Part shown: positions 15,093 to 24,371 of the stretch, piece after piece | How the letters are laid out: each line of letters starts with the position of its first letter | Position numbering within the stretch: position 1 is the stretch's first letter | Assembly (NCBI RefSeq): GCF_012273015.1 | Contig: NZ_CP050954.1 | Location: forward strand, 3,326,001-3,390,000 | Length of the DNA stretch: 64,000 nucleotides | Direction of reading: 5' to 3' | Origin: Hymenobacter sp. BT18 | GTDB lineage: Bacteria > Bacteroidota > Bacteroidia > Cytophagales > Hymenobacteraceae | Program-made: the position numbers and the translations under genes | Notes under the pieces: generated by a model | Database searches by the model: none | What the model was told of the DNA's origin: nothing | What the model saw: the letters and a program-made list of their open reading frames with translations, nothing else

Positions 15093-16046
15093 CCGTGAGA
15101 GTACGCGGTGGTAATAGGGGTTTACGCTCCTGCTGGGGGTTTCATTCAGACGACCACTATTGATGCGACTTGTACTGATTTTAGTACCAGGGAATGTTGA
15201 TTTTATAAGTTTCGCAGCAGTACTGCCAGCCACATCAGAAACGATGTAACCCTCGTTAACAAGAGCCCAATACAACGTTATCCAGTTAGATGGCTTTTGC
15301 GTGGCCGTCCTAGTTCTGGCGTCAAAATCAAACAGGTTTAGCCCCTCTTTTCCTAATAAGTTGTCCAGCCGTTGGCGGGTGAAGCCAGAACTCAGCAGGT
15401 CGTAAAAAGTCTTAGGGGTTGCGCGCCCAGCAGGCGGAGTCTTAGCAGATGCCCGAAGCTCGGAAGGCGCTTGCTTAGGCAAATGAGATTCAGGGCCACT
15501 TATAGTGCTGCCAAATTCGTTGACATCAGGAACAGGCAAAATATCATGCTTGCCAACTACAAGGCCAGCAACACGCCTACGCACCACATCTGCAGCTGTA
15601 GTCATTTTAGCTCGGAGCCAATCTTCAGCATGCTTTAAACTACCAGGAATTGCTGAACTACTGGGGTTAAGTTGAGCGTCTTGCAGCAGGCCGATCAAAT
15701 ACATATAGTCGGCCGTGTATTCTATAAGCGAGTGCCTTGTGACATGTTCCAAGTAAGCCAGGCGAAATGCCCGAGTGTTGAGACCAACTCTAAGAACGAA
15801 TTCATCCTCAAAATCAGCATGGAAAGGGGTTGTCTTGCCCCCATGAACGATATCTTCTAAGTCATCATCCCACACGCCCTCAGCTGCCATTTCAAGGGCA
15901 TGCCGTGCGCGCCAGTTATAATGATATACCGGATCATTAAAATCAGGCTCATCATCCCTTTCATCGGAGTAAGGACCATCATAATCCGATGGCAAAAAAT
16001 CCGTTCCGTAATCGGTGGAATCCTCAAAATCCTTATCAATGCTCAT
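15087..16046 (-). CDS. Island protein of unknown function, acidic N-terminus
   Basis: 319 aa. The first 40 residues are very acidic and Tyr-rich (DYGTDFLPSDYDGPYSDE), the middle is helical, and the last 100 residues contain FYDLLSSGFTRQRLDNLLG and WITLYWALVNEGYIVSD, a pattern I have seen in RteC-like or other Bacteroidota island proteins but cannot assign. Base composition is clearly more AT-rich than the neighbours, a sign of separate origin. First large gene of the leftward operon after two small ones. Confidence 0.65.
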   Translation of the reverse strand: MSIDKDFEDSTDYGTDFLPSDYDGPYSDERDDEPDFNDPVYHYNWRARHALEMAAEGVWDDDLEDIVHGGKTTPFHADFEDEFVLRVGLNTRAFRLAYLEHVTRHSLIEYTADYMYLIGLLQDAQLNPSSSAIPGSLKHAEDWLRAKMTTAADVVRRRVAGLVVGKHDILPVPDVNEFGSTISGPESHLPKQAPSELRASAKTPPAGRATPKTFYDLLSSGFTRQRLDNLLGKEGLNLFDFDARTRTATQKPSNWITLYWALVNEGYIVSDVAGSTAAKLIKSTFPGTKISTSRINSGRLNETPSRSVNPYYHRVLSRL

Positions 16047-16119
16047 CAGCTTGCCAGCTTGCTAGGTTCAGGGTACAAGATAACCCAGCGGGCCCACTCC
16101 CGCCGGGTTATTACAGGGA

Positions 16120-16575
16120 TTATTGGCCCCTTCTGGGCTTCTTAGTTGGGCGCGGTGGTTCGGCTTCGTTCGGCGCTTTAGCCTCATCATCATCTTGAAC
16201 ACTGTGCATTCGCTGCCTAGTAATGGCCTGCTCCCTAGCTAGGTCATTCTTGCTCTTATTGGGGTTCTGACTTAACTCAGTATATATCTCCTTTTGTTGG
16301 GCCTCAAAAGCCAGTTCCCGGGCCCAGTACACTTCCATCTTTTCCAAGTTTTTCACCCGCTCGCCTGCCTTCTCAAGCAATACATCTAGCAGCCTATCAC
16401 TATGCTTCCGCGGGCAAATGGCAACCGCAGTAGCGTTGCCAGACCGGAAAGTGACTTCCACTGGCCTCCCCATTTCAAATGCGCGGTAGATATTCAGAAT
16501 GGCTTGCTCAGCTTCACGGGCTTCATTCAGGTATTGAATTGCTTCACGCAGTTCTTTTTCAGCGTAGGATTCCAT
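16120..16575 (-). CDS. Small helical island protein
   Basis: 151 aa. The N-terminal two thirds are helical (EKELREAIQYLNEAREAEQA) with a short strand section (PVEVTFRSGNATAVAICPRK); the C-terminus is a charged, proline-rich tail ending PTKKPRRGQ. No known motif. It lies in the leftward operon, 11 bp after the preceding gene, and the composition is AT-richer than the chromosome. Confidence 0.6.
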   Translation of the reverse strand: MESYAEKELREAIQYLNEAREAEQAILNIYRAFEMGRPVEVTFRSGNATAVAICPRKHSDRLLDVLLEKAGERVKNLEKMEVYWARELAFEAQQKEIYTELSQNPNKSKNDLAREQAITRQRMHSVQDDDEAKAPNEAEPPRPTKKPRRGQ

Positions 16576-16586
16576 GAGAAGAGAGT

Positions 16587-16946
16587 TTAAGCGTTAACAG
16601 GAAAGAAAGTGGTGCTACCATCAGCGAAGGCCAGTTGCAGGCAATCTTCACGGTGCTTCGCAATCCGATACACGTTGCGAAACCAGCGCTGCAGCCGGGC
16701 CACGCAGCCACAGCCGGCCACGCTGGCCGCCGTGCGGGCGCGCTCGGCATCAGAGAATAAGTGCGGGTCTTCCACCAAGCCCAGCACGTTGTTGCGCATG
16801 CTGCTGATGGTGGCCAGCTTCTGGGCCTCGGCGGCGGCTTCTTTGGCTTCCTGCTGCTTCTTCAGGAAGCGGCCCAGCGGCCCCTTGTAGCGGGGGAGGG
16901 TGGCGGCAACCTTCGGAGAGGTTGCGGCAGTGGTTGCGGTTTGCAT
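16587..16946 (-). CDS. First gene of the leftward island operon, unknown function
   Basis: 119 aa. Ala/Thr-rich start, then a basic helix (LPRYKGPLGRFLKKQQEAKE) and a C-terminal segment with CGCVARLQRWFRNVYRIAK and a strand LQLAFADGSTTFFPVNA. No family recognised. It is the first gene downstream of the leftward promoter at 17060-17053, so it is probably early. Confidence 0.6.
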   Translation of the reverse strand: MQTATTAATSPKVAATLPRYKGPLGRFLKKQQEAKEAAAEAQKLATISSMRNNVLGLVEDPHLFSDAERARTAASVAGCGCVARLQRWFRNVYRIAKHREDCLQLAFADGSTTFFPVNA

Positions 16947-17052
16947 ACCTTTGATGTGAAGTGTTTGAAATGGCCCTTGCCGGGGCTGTTTTAGATTTCG
17001 GAGGTCAGCCCTTGCCGGGGCTGGCCTCTTTTTTTTGTTCCTGAGAACATGA

Positions 17053-17140
17053 CAAAGGTACTACTACTTATGTAAAACACAAGTGTTTTATATGTGTTAG
17101 ACAAATAAATTTTGTGTTTATTACTTGTGTTGTATATTTG
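17053..17140. promoter_or_regulatory. Divergent promoter switch of the island
   Basis: Leftward: TACCTTTG on the minus strand (plus 17060-17053), a perfect TAnnTTTG, with a -33 CTTG (17082-17079) 18 bp away. Rightward: TTTG at 17111-17114 and TATATTTG at 17133-17140, also 18 bp apart. The perfect palindrome AAAACAC-AA-GTGTTTT (17074-17089) covers the leftward -33. GTGTT recurs at 17083, 17094, 17114 and 17127. This is the arrangement of a phage-type switch; the bound protein is not identified, but the RHH product of 17145 is the nearest candidate. Confidence 0.72.
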
Positions 17141-17144
17141 TGCC

Positions 17145-17309
17145 ATGGCACAGCAGCAACCCAAACCCAGAAAACCCCAGATAGGGGTAGAGGTAACGCC
17201 GGAAGAAAAGGCTCTTATCGAGAAGGTGGCCAGCGCCCGGGGGCTAAAGGCCGCTACGCTTTTGCGCACCTTGGCCCTTGACGAGGCCCGCCGGTTGGAT
17301 ATTAAATAA
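17145..17309 (+). CDS. Ribbon-helix-helix-type small DNA-binding protein
   Basis: 54 aa from the ATG at 17145. After a Gln/Pro/Lys-rich start, the segment QIGVEVTPEEKALIEKVASA then RGLKAATLLRTLALDEARR has a strand-helix-helix pattern like CopG/Arc proteins. It is the first gene rightward from the divergent switch, and the ATG is only 4 bp beyond the -7 element, which suggests a leaderless message. Likely a repressor of the leftward operon, by analogy and position only. Confidence 0.65.
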   Translation: MAQQQPKPRKPQIGVEVTPEEKALIEKVASARGLKAATLLRTLALDEARRLDIK

Positions 17310-17418
17310 GCAAACCGCGCTCTGGGCTTTGCCGTGCGGCGGTTTAGCCCGTGGGCGCTGCGGCTGCTGATGCCGAGGTTGGCGTGGTGGGGTTAGGCAG
17401 ATTTTATACCTTGTCAGC

Positions 17419-17697
17419 ATGACAGATATAAACAATGAGCTATTCCATGGCAAGGCCGTGGCAGCTAAGGTCGAAGCGTTTGATAAAGGCATTAAACAGC
17501 TTGAGGAGAAGCACAAGGACTTCTTCAAGAATACAGTTTCTAAGTATTCACCTGAGGGAGAAGATAAACCAGCTGAAATAGGCGAGTTCTATACACTTCA
17601 GTTTAATAGCTACAGCGCTTCGATAGGCGTTGAAAACGATCTGCCTCCGGACATTGGCGAAGAAATTCGGGAGCTATTTAAACGTAGTTTCGAGTAA
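17419..17697 (+). CDS. Small acidic protein of unknown function
   Basis: 92 aa. Charged and helical at the start (KAVAAKVEAFDKGIKQLEEK), then a short beta section (EFYTLQFNSYSASIGVEND) and a helical end. No recognised motif. It is rightward in the island after the RHH gene and is followed by a strong terminator at 17702. More AT-rich than the chromosome. Confidence 0.6.
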   Translation: MTDINNELFHGKAVAAKVEAFDKGIKQLEEKHKDFFKNTVSKYSPEGEDKPAEIGEFYTLQFNSYSASIGVENDLPPDIGEEIRELFKRSFE

Positions 17698-17701
17698 CAA
17701 T

Positions 17702-17735
17702 AAAGCCCCGACTGCTACTGCGGCCGGGGCTTTTT
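17702..17735 (+). terminator. Rho-independent terminator
   Basis: AAAGCCCCG pairs with CGGGGCTTT around a 14-nt loop, followed by T5. It ends the 17419 transcript. Confidence 0.85.
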
Positions 17736-17748
17736 CTATCTTAGGACC

Positions 17749-17856
17749 ATGGCCCGCTACTCCTACAACCCCGACCCTACCCCGCTTTGGCAGAAAGCCC
17801 TGATGGTGGCCTTCTGCCTACTGGTGGCTGCTGTGTGCGTGAAGTGCTTCCGGTAG
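17749..17856 (+). CDS. 35-residue single-span membrane peptide (putative)
   Basis: ATG to TAG, 35 codons: a short polar start (MARYSYNPDPTPLWQKA) followed by a hydrophobic span (LMVAFCLLVAAVCVK) and CFR. It starts 13 bp after a terminator and has a TATCTTAG sequence just before it that resembles the -7 element. Small single-span peptides of mobile elements can be holins, toxins or accessory factors; nothing here decides between them, and chance cannot be excluded for so short a frame. Confidence 0.4.
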   Translation: MARYSYNPDPTPLWQKALMVAFCLLVAAVCVKCFR

Positions 17857-17936
17857 CGAGGGGAAAGTATGGATAACTTTCCGGTAGGGCTGGGTAAACT
17901 GTTTGCCCAGCCCTACGGATACTAACCACCAATAGG

Positions 17937-18215
17937 ATGATAGTAGATTTTCAGAACGGCCAGGCCATATTGCGCCTTTCAGAGCCCCAGGAGCAACGGA
18001 TGATACAGGCCGCTGCAGTTGCCTACGCCAAAGAGAAAGCTGAGCAAGAAGCCCTCCAACAGGTCTATACTATTACCACTTTAGCGAAGCGTTTAGGCTG
18101 TGGAAAAACCAAGACTTACGAGCTGATAAATGCAGGGGTAATCAGGCACCAGTTGGTAGGAAATAAAGCCTTCATCACTGAAAGGGCTGTTCGGGAGTGG
18201 TTTGGTGATAAATAG
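17937..18215 (+). CDS. HTH_17 (excisionase-type) DNA-binding protein
   Basis: 92 aa. The C-terminal half is the helix-turn-helix domain: VYTITTLAKRLGCGKTKTYE, LINAGVIRHQLVGNKAFITE and RAVREWFG. An N-terminal strand-helix part (MIVDFQNGQAILRL) precedes it. It lies beside and convergent to the integrase gene (7 bp between stop codons), the usual place of an excisionase-like partner. Fairly confident as HTH, role inferred. Confidence 0.75.
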   Translation: MIVDFQNGQAILRLSEPQEQRMIQAAAVAYAKEKAEQEALQQVYTITTLAKRLGCGKTKTYELINAGVIRHQLVGNKAFITERAVREWFGDK

Positions 18216-18222
18216 GCTAGTG

Positions 18223-19458
18223 CTATTTCTTCGGGGCGGGCATTTCGTAGGCCTTGGCAAATTCCCGAGCAACGGTCTGCTCTGTAATGTTCACGTAGCG
18301 CTGAAAGGCCCGCCAGGTGCGGTGACCTGTTAGCTTCATTACCAGTTCAGGCCGCAGGCCGCGCTCCAGACTAAGGGTAACGAAGGTCCGCCGGGCGGTG
18401 TGGCATCCAAGCCGTTCCCACTTCGCCACGGTTTCGCTGGAGCGGTTGCCGCCCCGGTACTTGATGACCTCAATAGGGGAGTCGATGCCGGCCAGCTGGC
18501 CCAGCTCTTTCAGGTAGTCGTTCAGCTTCTGGTTGGATATTGGCCGCACCTCGCCGGCCAGATAGCGTGTGATAATTTCCAGGGCCCGGGCCTGAATTGG
18601 TATGCTGATAGTTTCACGGGTTTTCTGGGTGGTAAGCCGTAGCGTGTTGCCCCGCACGTGCTCTGTGCGGATGCTTACCAGGTCGGAGAAGCGCAGGCCG
18701 GTGTAGCAGCTGAGCAGGAACAGCGCCCGGGCGTTGTCGAGGTAGCCGCCGGCCAGCAATGCCAAGTTCTCCAAGGCTTCAACCTCTTCCGCCGTTAGCG
18801 TCATAATATCGGGCTCCTGCCGCTTCCACTTCATTTTCTCCCAGCCCCGGGCCGCAGTGTAGCCGCGGTCAACAGCGTAGCGCATAAAGCGCCGCAGGCG
18901 GTCTATATGCTTGGCTATGGTGTTGTCAGTAAGATTCGCCGGGCCCAGCAGGTACGCCGTGTAGGCATCGGCAAAAACCGGCGTGATGGTATCGAAGTCG
19001 ACAGCGTAACCCTCTGCCTGCTCAAACTCCAGCAGGTGCCGCAGCGTTGTGTTGCCGGCCCGGGCGGTGCCAACCTTGCCCCGGGAAAGTGTCAGCTTTA
19101 CCCATTCCGTGTAGTAGTCGGCAAATGATTTTTTAACCGATACCGGTGCGGGCGCCGTGGGCTCTTCAAGTGTAGCCAGGCTCTTCAGCGCCTCGGCAGT
19201 GGGCAATAGGCCCAGGGCCGCCTGCTCGTCACAGTAGTGCTGCAGTCGCTTCTGTAGCAGGTCGAGCTGGTCATTTAGCAGGCCGTTCTGCTGGTAGCCG
19301 CGTTCCAATGCGCGCTGTTCGGCTTTCACCCACTGCTTAGGCAGGATGCTGCGGCCGGAATAGACTTTCACGCGGTGGCCTGGGAAAGTAACCAGCGCAA
19401 TAATGGCCGTAGGGATAACGGCATCAGGCCGCTTCAGGTGGAATGATACAGTAGCCAT
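18223..19458 (-). CDS. Tyrosine recombinase/integrase of the island
   Basis: 411 aa from the ATG at 19458 (MATVSFHLKRPDAV), the usual start for Bacteroidota integrases; an upstream ATG at 19485 adds nine atypical residues. Arm-binding and SAM-like domains to about residue 200, then the catalytic domain: Arg in CYTGLRFSD, Lys near LTTQKTRETISI, HTARR, LTGHRTW, and the nucleophile Tyr in RYVNIT. It lies 195 bp from attR, with the arm-like repeats and a GGGGGTAC/GTACCCCC inverted repeat between. It should catalyse integration at the ssrA 3' end. Confidence 0.93.
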   Translation of the reverse strand: MATVSFHLKRPDAVIPTAIIALVTFPGHRVKVYSGRSILPKQWVKAEQRALERGYQQNGLLNDQLDLLQKRLQHYCDEQAALGLLPTAEALKSLATLEEPTAPAPVSVKKSFADYYTEWVKLTLSRGKVGTARAGNTTLRHLLEFEQAEGYAVDFDTITPVFADAYTAYLLGPANLTDNTIAKHIDRLRRFMRYAVDRGYTAARGWEKMKWKRQEPDIMTLTAEEVEALENLALLAGGYLDNARALFLLSCYTGLRFSDLVSIRTEHVRGNTLRLTTQKTRETISIPIQARALEIITRYLAGEVRPISNQKLNDYLKELGQLAGIDSPIEVIKYRGGNRSSETVAKWERLGCHTARRTFVTLSLERGLRPELVMKLTGHRTWRAFQRYVNITEQTVAREFAKAYEMPAPKK

Positions 19459-19505
19459 GCAATACGGGAAAGGTTGCCGTATCAAAGCTACTGAAATAAT
19501 TGCCT

Positions 19506-19547
19506 GGGGTACATGCGGGGGTACAGATTAGCTATTTTGTACCCCCG
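19506..19547 (+). repeat. Right arm-type repeat with adjoining inverted repeat
   Basis: GGGGTACATGCGGGGGTAC at 19506-19524 repeats the left copy (5653-5671) with one change. GGGGGTACA (19517-19525) and TGTACCCCC (19539-19547) form an inverted repeat, which may be the integrase promoter operator or an integrase arm pair. Confidence 0.68.
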
Positions 19548-19652
19548 CCAAAATATCTTATACTCACAACCTCGCTTAAAAAGCTTCCTCAGATGCCACT
19601 AAAGCAGTGTGTTTGAATGATCCTAGTAGTAGTGTAAGGTATAGGGTTAAAG

Positions 19653-19667
19653 TCCCTGCAGCTCCAC
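19653..19667 (+). repeat. attR core (15 bp)
   Basis: TCCCTGCAGCTCCAC, identical to attL. The bases before it (GGGTTAAAG) still resemble the tmRNA T-arm, as expected for an element-borne att site. Confidence 0.88.
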
Positions 19668-19670
19668 TGA

Positions 19671-19702
19671 AAAGCCCTTCCCGGTATCGGGAAGGGCTTT
19701 TT
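19671..19702 (+). terminator. Displaced original ssrA terminator
   Basis: AAAGCCCTTCCCG pairs with CGGGAAGGGCTTT, then T-run. It lies 3 bp past attR with no gene before it except the integrase on the other strand, so it was most likely the terminator of ssrA before integration. Confidence 0.8.
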
Positions 19703-19905
19703 TTATTGTATTACCAGTAGGTTTGCTGCTACTTTGAGGCGTTTATCATATTGAAGCAGAAGGGGATAAATGCTCCCTTATAGTGCTGCACGACCTCTTC
19801 GGCATATCAAAAAGCCGTTACAAGATTTTTAGGAGACACTACAGTCCAGTTATAGGCTTAGGCCACCAATTCCGTGAACCGGCTGGCTTACTTCCAGCTA
19901 GGAGA

Positions 19906-20211
19906 TTAAGCTACTCGGCTGCCGAAGTACTGGCCGATGTGAACAGCCAACGTGCCTCCAAGCACAGTCCCGGCACCAAGTGTTGCCAGAAAACCAATAA
20001 CTGCTGCGGTTGAATTCAAGTGTTGGTTTTCATCGGCAACTATCCAAGTGTAAAGCAGCGACGAGCCGATAACTCCCGCAAAGGCCCCGACGACAAACCA
20101 GGCGATATTGGCTAAGCTTAGCTTCCAGCGAGGGTGAAGTACAATAACGGCGGTTCCCAAGAGCGAGCTGATCACCACGCCGAAGACAAGTCCAAAGAGG
20201 GGAAGAAGCAT
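19906..20211 (-). CDS. Small three-span membrane protein of unknown function
   Basis: 101 aa. Three predicted transmembrane helices: LLPLFGLVFGVVISSLLGT, SLANIAWFVVGAFAGVIGSS and STAAVIGFLATLGAGTVLGG. A polar segment with DENQHLN separates the second and third. No known motif. It is alone, in the first chromosomal stretch after the island. Confidence 0.65.
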   Translation of the reverse strand: MLLPLFGLVFGVVISSLLGTAVIVLHPRWKLSLANIAWFVVGAFAGVIGSSLLYTWIVADENQHLNSTAAVIGFLATLGAGTVLGGTLAVHIGQYFGSRVA

Positions 20212-20371
20212 AAGTTGTAAATATATACTTGTTTGGCTTTTGAACTTTCTGCTGCCAGTCAGGCGCCAATCAATACGTAAATGCCATACATGGTGCAGAT
20301 TGGCTTGAAGTGCGCTGCCACATCAGTAACGTAACGACCCATTACAGGCCGTATAGTAAAAAGGGCGCAAT

Positions 20372-21460
20372 TCAGGCCGGTAACGCTGGTATTTCCAGCG
20401 TGAAGGTGGCACCGTTGCCTTCGGTGCTGTCTAGCCAAATGTTGCCCCCGTGTAGCTCCACTATGGTTTTAATAACCGACATACCCAAGCCTGTCGATTT
20501 TTCCCCGCGCAGGCCGGGGCGGCGGGCTTTGGTGAACTTCTCAAACAACACCGGCTGCAGCTCACTGGGAATGCCCACGCCAGTGTCGGCTACCACTACG
20601 CGTGCCACACCGGGATGCGCTTCTACCTGTACTGCAATCTGGCCACCATCGGGGGTGAATTTGAGGGCATTGCTAAGCAGATTGTTGATAACCTGCTGAA
20701 ACTTGTTGATATCCATGCGCACGTACAGCGGCTGCGGTGGTACGGCCAGTGTGATGCGCAGGTGCAAATGAGGCTGGGCGCGCTGATATTCCTCCACCGT
20801 CGTGCGCATCCACACACCCAGGTCGGCCCGGTCCCACTTAAGCTCCACGTTGGCCGATTCCAAAAATTCATTGTCGACGAAGTCGCGAATGAGGTTCAGG
20901 CCCTGCCGGCTGGTGCGCTCCATCAGCTCTAGCAGTCGCTGCGTCGACGCCGGTAGCGGCCCCTGCACTTCCTGGGTGAGCTGGTCAGTGAGTTGCTGGA
21001 GCAGCACCAGGGGCGTGGCCAGATCATGTGACAGAATTTCGAGCGTGGCGTTCTTCTTGGTGTTGAACTTCTGCGAATTGATTTCCATCTCCTTGGCCCG
21101 GGTAATATCCTCGAGGCGGCCGCTGAGGTAGCTTTGGCCATCGGGCTGCGCTACCCGGCAGGCCGTAAGCGAAAGGAATTGGGTGCTTCCGTTGGGCTGG
21201 GTTAGCCGCAGGGTCACGTCCTGCACCACTTCGCCCGTGGCGGCATGGGTAAAGCGGTAGTGCAGGTATTCGTGGTCATCGGGGTGCAGGCGCTTTAGCC
21301 AGTAAGGCAAATCGTCGTTCACGTGCGCGGCCGGGTCGCCCGTCAGTTGTTCGTAGCCGGCACTGACGTAGATAATCTGCTTGGCCTCCAGGTGGTACAC
21401 AAAGTACACCGCGTTGCTTCCCTCAAGGAGCGGCTGCAGTAACGGAAAGAAGCTGGACAT
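20372..21460 (-). CDS. PAS-domain sensor histidine kinase (soluble)
   Basis: 362 aa from the ATG at 21460 (MSSFFPLLQPLLEG); longer starts add a basic leader of poor quality. A PAS domain (about 10-130: IYVSAGYEQLTGD, PYWLKRLHPDD) precedes a HisKA dimerisation helix with the phospho-histidine in EILSHDLATP, then the HATPase_c domain with N-box NNLLSNALKF, VADTGVGIP and GEKSTGLGMSV. No transmembrane helix, so it senses an intracellular signal. It lies near the REC-CRP/kinase pair, but its own regulator is not adjacent. Confidence 0.88.
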   Translation of the reverse strand: MSSFFPLLQPLLEGSNAVYFVYHLEAKQIIYVSAGYEQLTGDPAAHVNDDLPYWLKRLHPDDHEYLHYRFTHAATGEVVQDVTLRLTQPNGSTQFLSLTACRVAQPDGQSYLSGRLEDITRAKEMEINSQKFNTKKNATLEILSHDLATPLVLLQQLTDQLTQEVQGPLPASTQRLLELMERTSRQGLNLIRDFVDNEFLESANVELKWDRADLGVWMRTTVEEYQRAQPHLHLRITLAVPPQPLYVRMDINKFQQVINNLLSNALKFTPDGGQIAVQVEAHPGVARVVVADTGVGIPSELQPVLFEKFTKARRPGLRGEKSTGLGMSVIKTIVELHGGNIWLDSTEGNGATFTLEIPALPA

Positions 21461-21630
21461 ACTTACAGATAAAGTAGAGCAGGTGGAGGCCAGAAAGTGC
21501 GCCAGGTGCCGCCAAGGCGGACGTACCCTGGCGGCCAGATACGGACGCACACAGATGAGCTTTATACGGAGCTACGCAGCATTTGGCAATACCGTTTGAG
21601 GAGGCCAAGGCCAGGCCGTCGGAATAGTTC

Positions 21631-22666
<1,036 letters not shown>

Positions 22667-22689
<23 letters not shown>

Positions 22690-24283
22690 AGGGAATCGTA
22701 ATCGTGACGGTGGTGCCTACCTCCAGGGTGCTTTGCAGGGAGATGGTGCCGTGCATGAGCTCCAGATACTTGGCAATAATGTACAGGCCCAGGCCGGTGC
22801 CGGGCACGTTGGTGACGTTGCGGGCCCGGAAAAAGCGTTCAAACAAATGCTCCTGGTCTTCCGGCGAGATGCCCACGCCCTGGTCCTGCACGCTGAGCGT
22901 GAGCTGGCCCGCCTGGCACTGCGCCCGTAGGCTCACCACCGAATCGGGCCCCGAGTACTTAATGGCGTTGGAAAGCAGGTTGACGAGAATCTTGCGCAAG
23001 AGGGAGGCATCGAGCCACACGTCGGCGGGGCAGTTTACGGCGGGCACTACCGTTTGGCCGGGCTTGAGCATGCCCTGCACATCGGCCACCACATCCTGTA
23101 CCAGAGCCGGCAGGCGCAGGCGGGCCGGGCGGGCCAGCACCTTGCCTTCCTCAATGCGGCCCACCGACAGAAACTCCTCCAGAATGTCGTTGAGGTGATT
23201 CACCGACTGCCGGATCCGGTCCAGGTGTCGCACGCGCTTGTCCTGCTGCTCGGTGGCGGGGTATTTCTCAATCAGCGAAGCCGAGGTGAGCACGGCCGTG
23301 AGTGGGGTACGGAACTCGTGCGAGGCCATGCTCACAAACCGCGACTTCAGCTCGCCCAGCTCCTGCTCGGCCGCCAGGGCTTTGGCCAGCTCATCCTGGC
23401 GCTGCTCCAGCTGCTCCAGGGTGTTGAGCAGGGCGTGGGTACGGTCGGCTACCTTTTGCTCCAGGTCGGCGTTGAGCCGCTCCACGCGCTGCTGCTCGGC
23501 CAGCAGGGCCCGGTCGGCGTTGCGCTTGGCGGTAATGTCGAGCACGTAGGACACCACGTAGAGCTCCTCGTCCAGGTAGAAATAGCTCAGGCTGACTTCC
23601 ACGGGAAACACGGAGCCATCCTTGCGCAAGGCTTCCAGCTCGCCGCGGTGGCCGCCCATGGCCCGCACGGAGGGGCGGGCGTTGAAAGAAGCGCGCAGCT
23701 GCTCGTGGTTGCGGCCGGGCATAGTGGGCACCAGCGCATCAATGCAAAGCCCCACCAGCTCCCCAGCCTGGTAGCGAAACTGCTGGTCGGCCATCTGGTT
23801 GGCCGACACGATGGTGCCGGCGCGGTTACACACCATGATGCCAATGGTGGCGTTGGCGAAAATAGCCTCGAAGCGGCTCACGCTCTGGGCTAGCTCCCGC
23901 TCTGCCTCCTGCAGCCGGTCTTGTTGCTGGCTGAGGCGCACCAGGTAATAAGGCGCCCCGTCGGCCGCAAAATACGTCAGCTCCAAACGCGCCCTTAGGG
24001 TTTCGCCGTCCAGCCGGGTAAGGTCGGTTTCCAGTACCTGCGGGCCTTGCCGGCGCGTCTGGTCAAGCAGGGCGGCCCAATTGGCGGATGAAAGCAGCGG
24101 GGTGCGCAGGGCGCGGGTGGGGTCGGCCAGCAGGGCGGGGGCGGAGGGGTACCCCAGCAGCTGGGCGCCGGCCGGGTTTACCTGGGTAAACCAGCCCCGC
24201 GTGCCATCATATACGCCCACGAACTCAGTAGCCTGGGCGAGCAGCGTGTGGGCCAGGGCCTGCGCAAGGGAATCGGTGGTCAT
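22667..24283 (-). CDS. Tandem PAS sensor histidine kinase (partner of the REC-CRP protein)
   Basis: 538 aa from the ATG at 24283, which has a purine-rich sequence before it; the frame is open further up but without a good start. Two PAS domains (about 10-130 and 140-265: FEAIFANATIGIMVCNRAG, ELYVVSYVLDITAKR), a long coiled coil, the HisKA helix with SMASHEFRTPLTAVL, and the HATPase domain (NLLSNAIKY, DQGVGISPED, GTGLGLYI). No membrane span. Overlap with the REC-CRP gene makes it the likely phospho-donor. The signal is unknown; PAS domains can bind haem or flavin. Confidence 0.88.
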
Positions 24284-24371
24284 AGGAGAAACAGAGCTGA
24301 GACGGTTATTGTCTTCCTTAGACGGCCGCCCCGCCCAAAGTAGCGCAAAAAAAAGCAGCCATCCGGGGTGA

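Larger units (their letters stand above)
5594..19667. mobile_element. ssrA-integrated 14.07-kb island (phage satellite or reduced prophage)
   Basis: Bounded by the identical 15-mer TCCCTGCAGCTCCAC at 5594-5608 (inside the tmRNA 3' end) and 19653-19667. The second copy is followed directly by an orphan terminator that would be the original ssrA terminator. A tyrosine integrase lies next to the right end, and 19-bp direct repeats sit just inside each end. The leftward operon from 16946 to about 6187 carries replication and tail-type genes; a short rightward set (17145-18215) carries DNA-binding proteins. No terminase, portal, protease or capsid gene is recognisable. The boundaries are direct observation; the satellite interpretation is inference. 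Confidence 0.85.
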
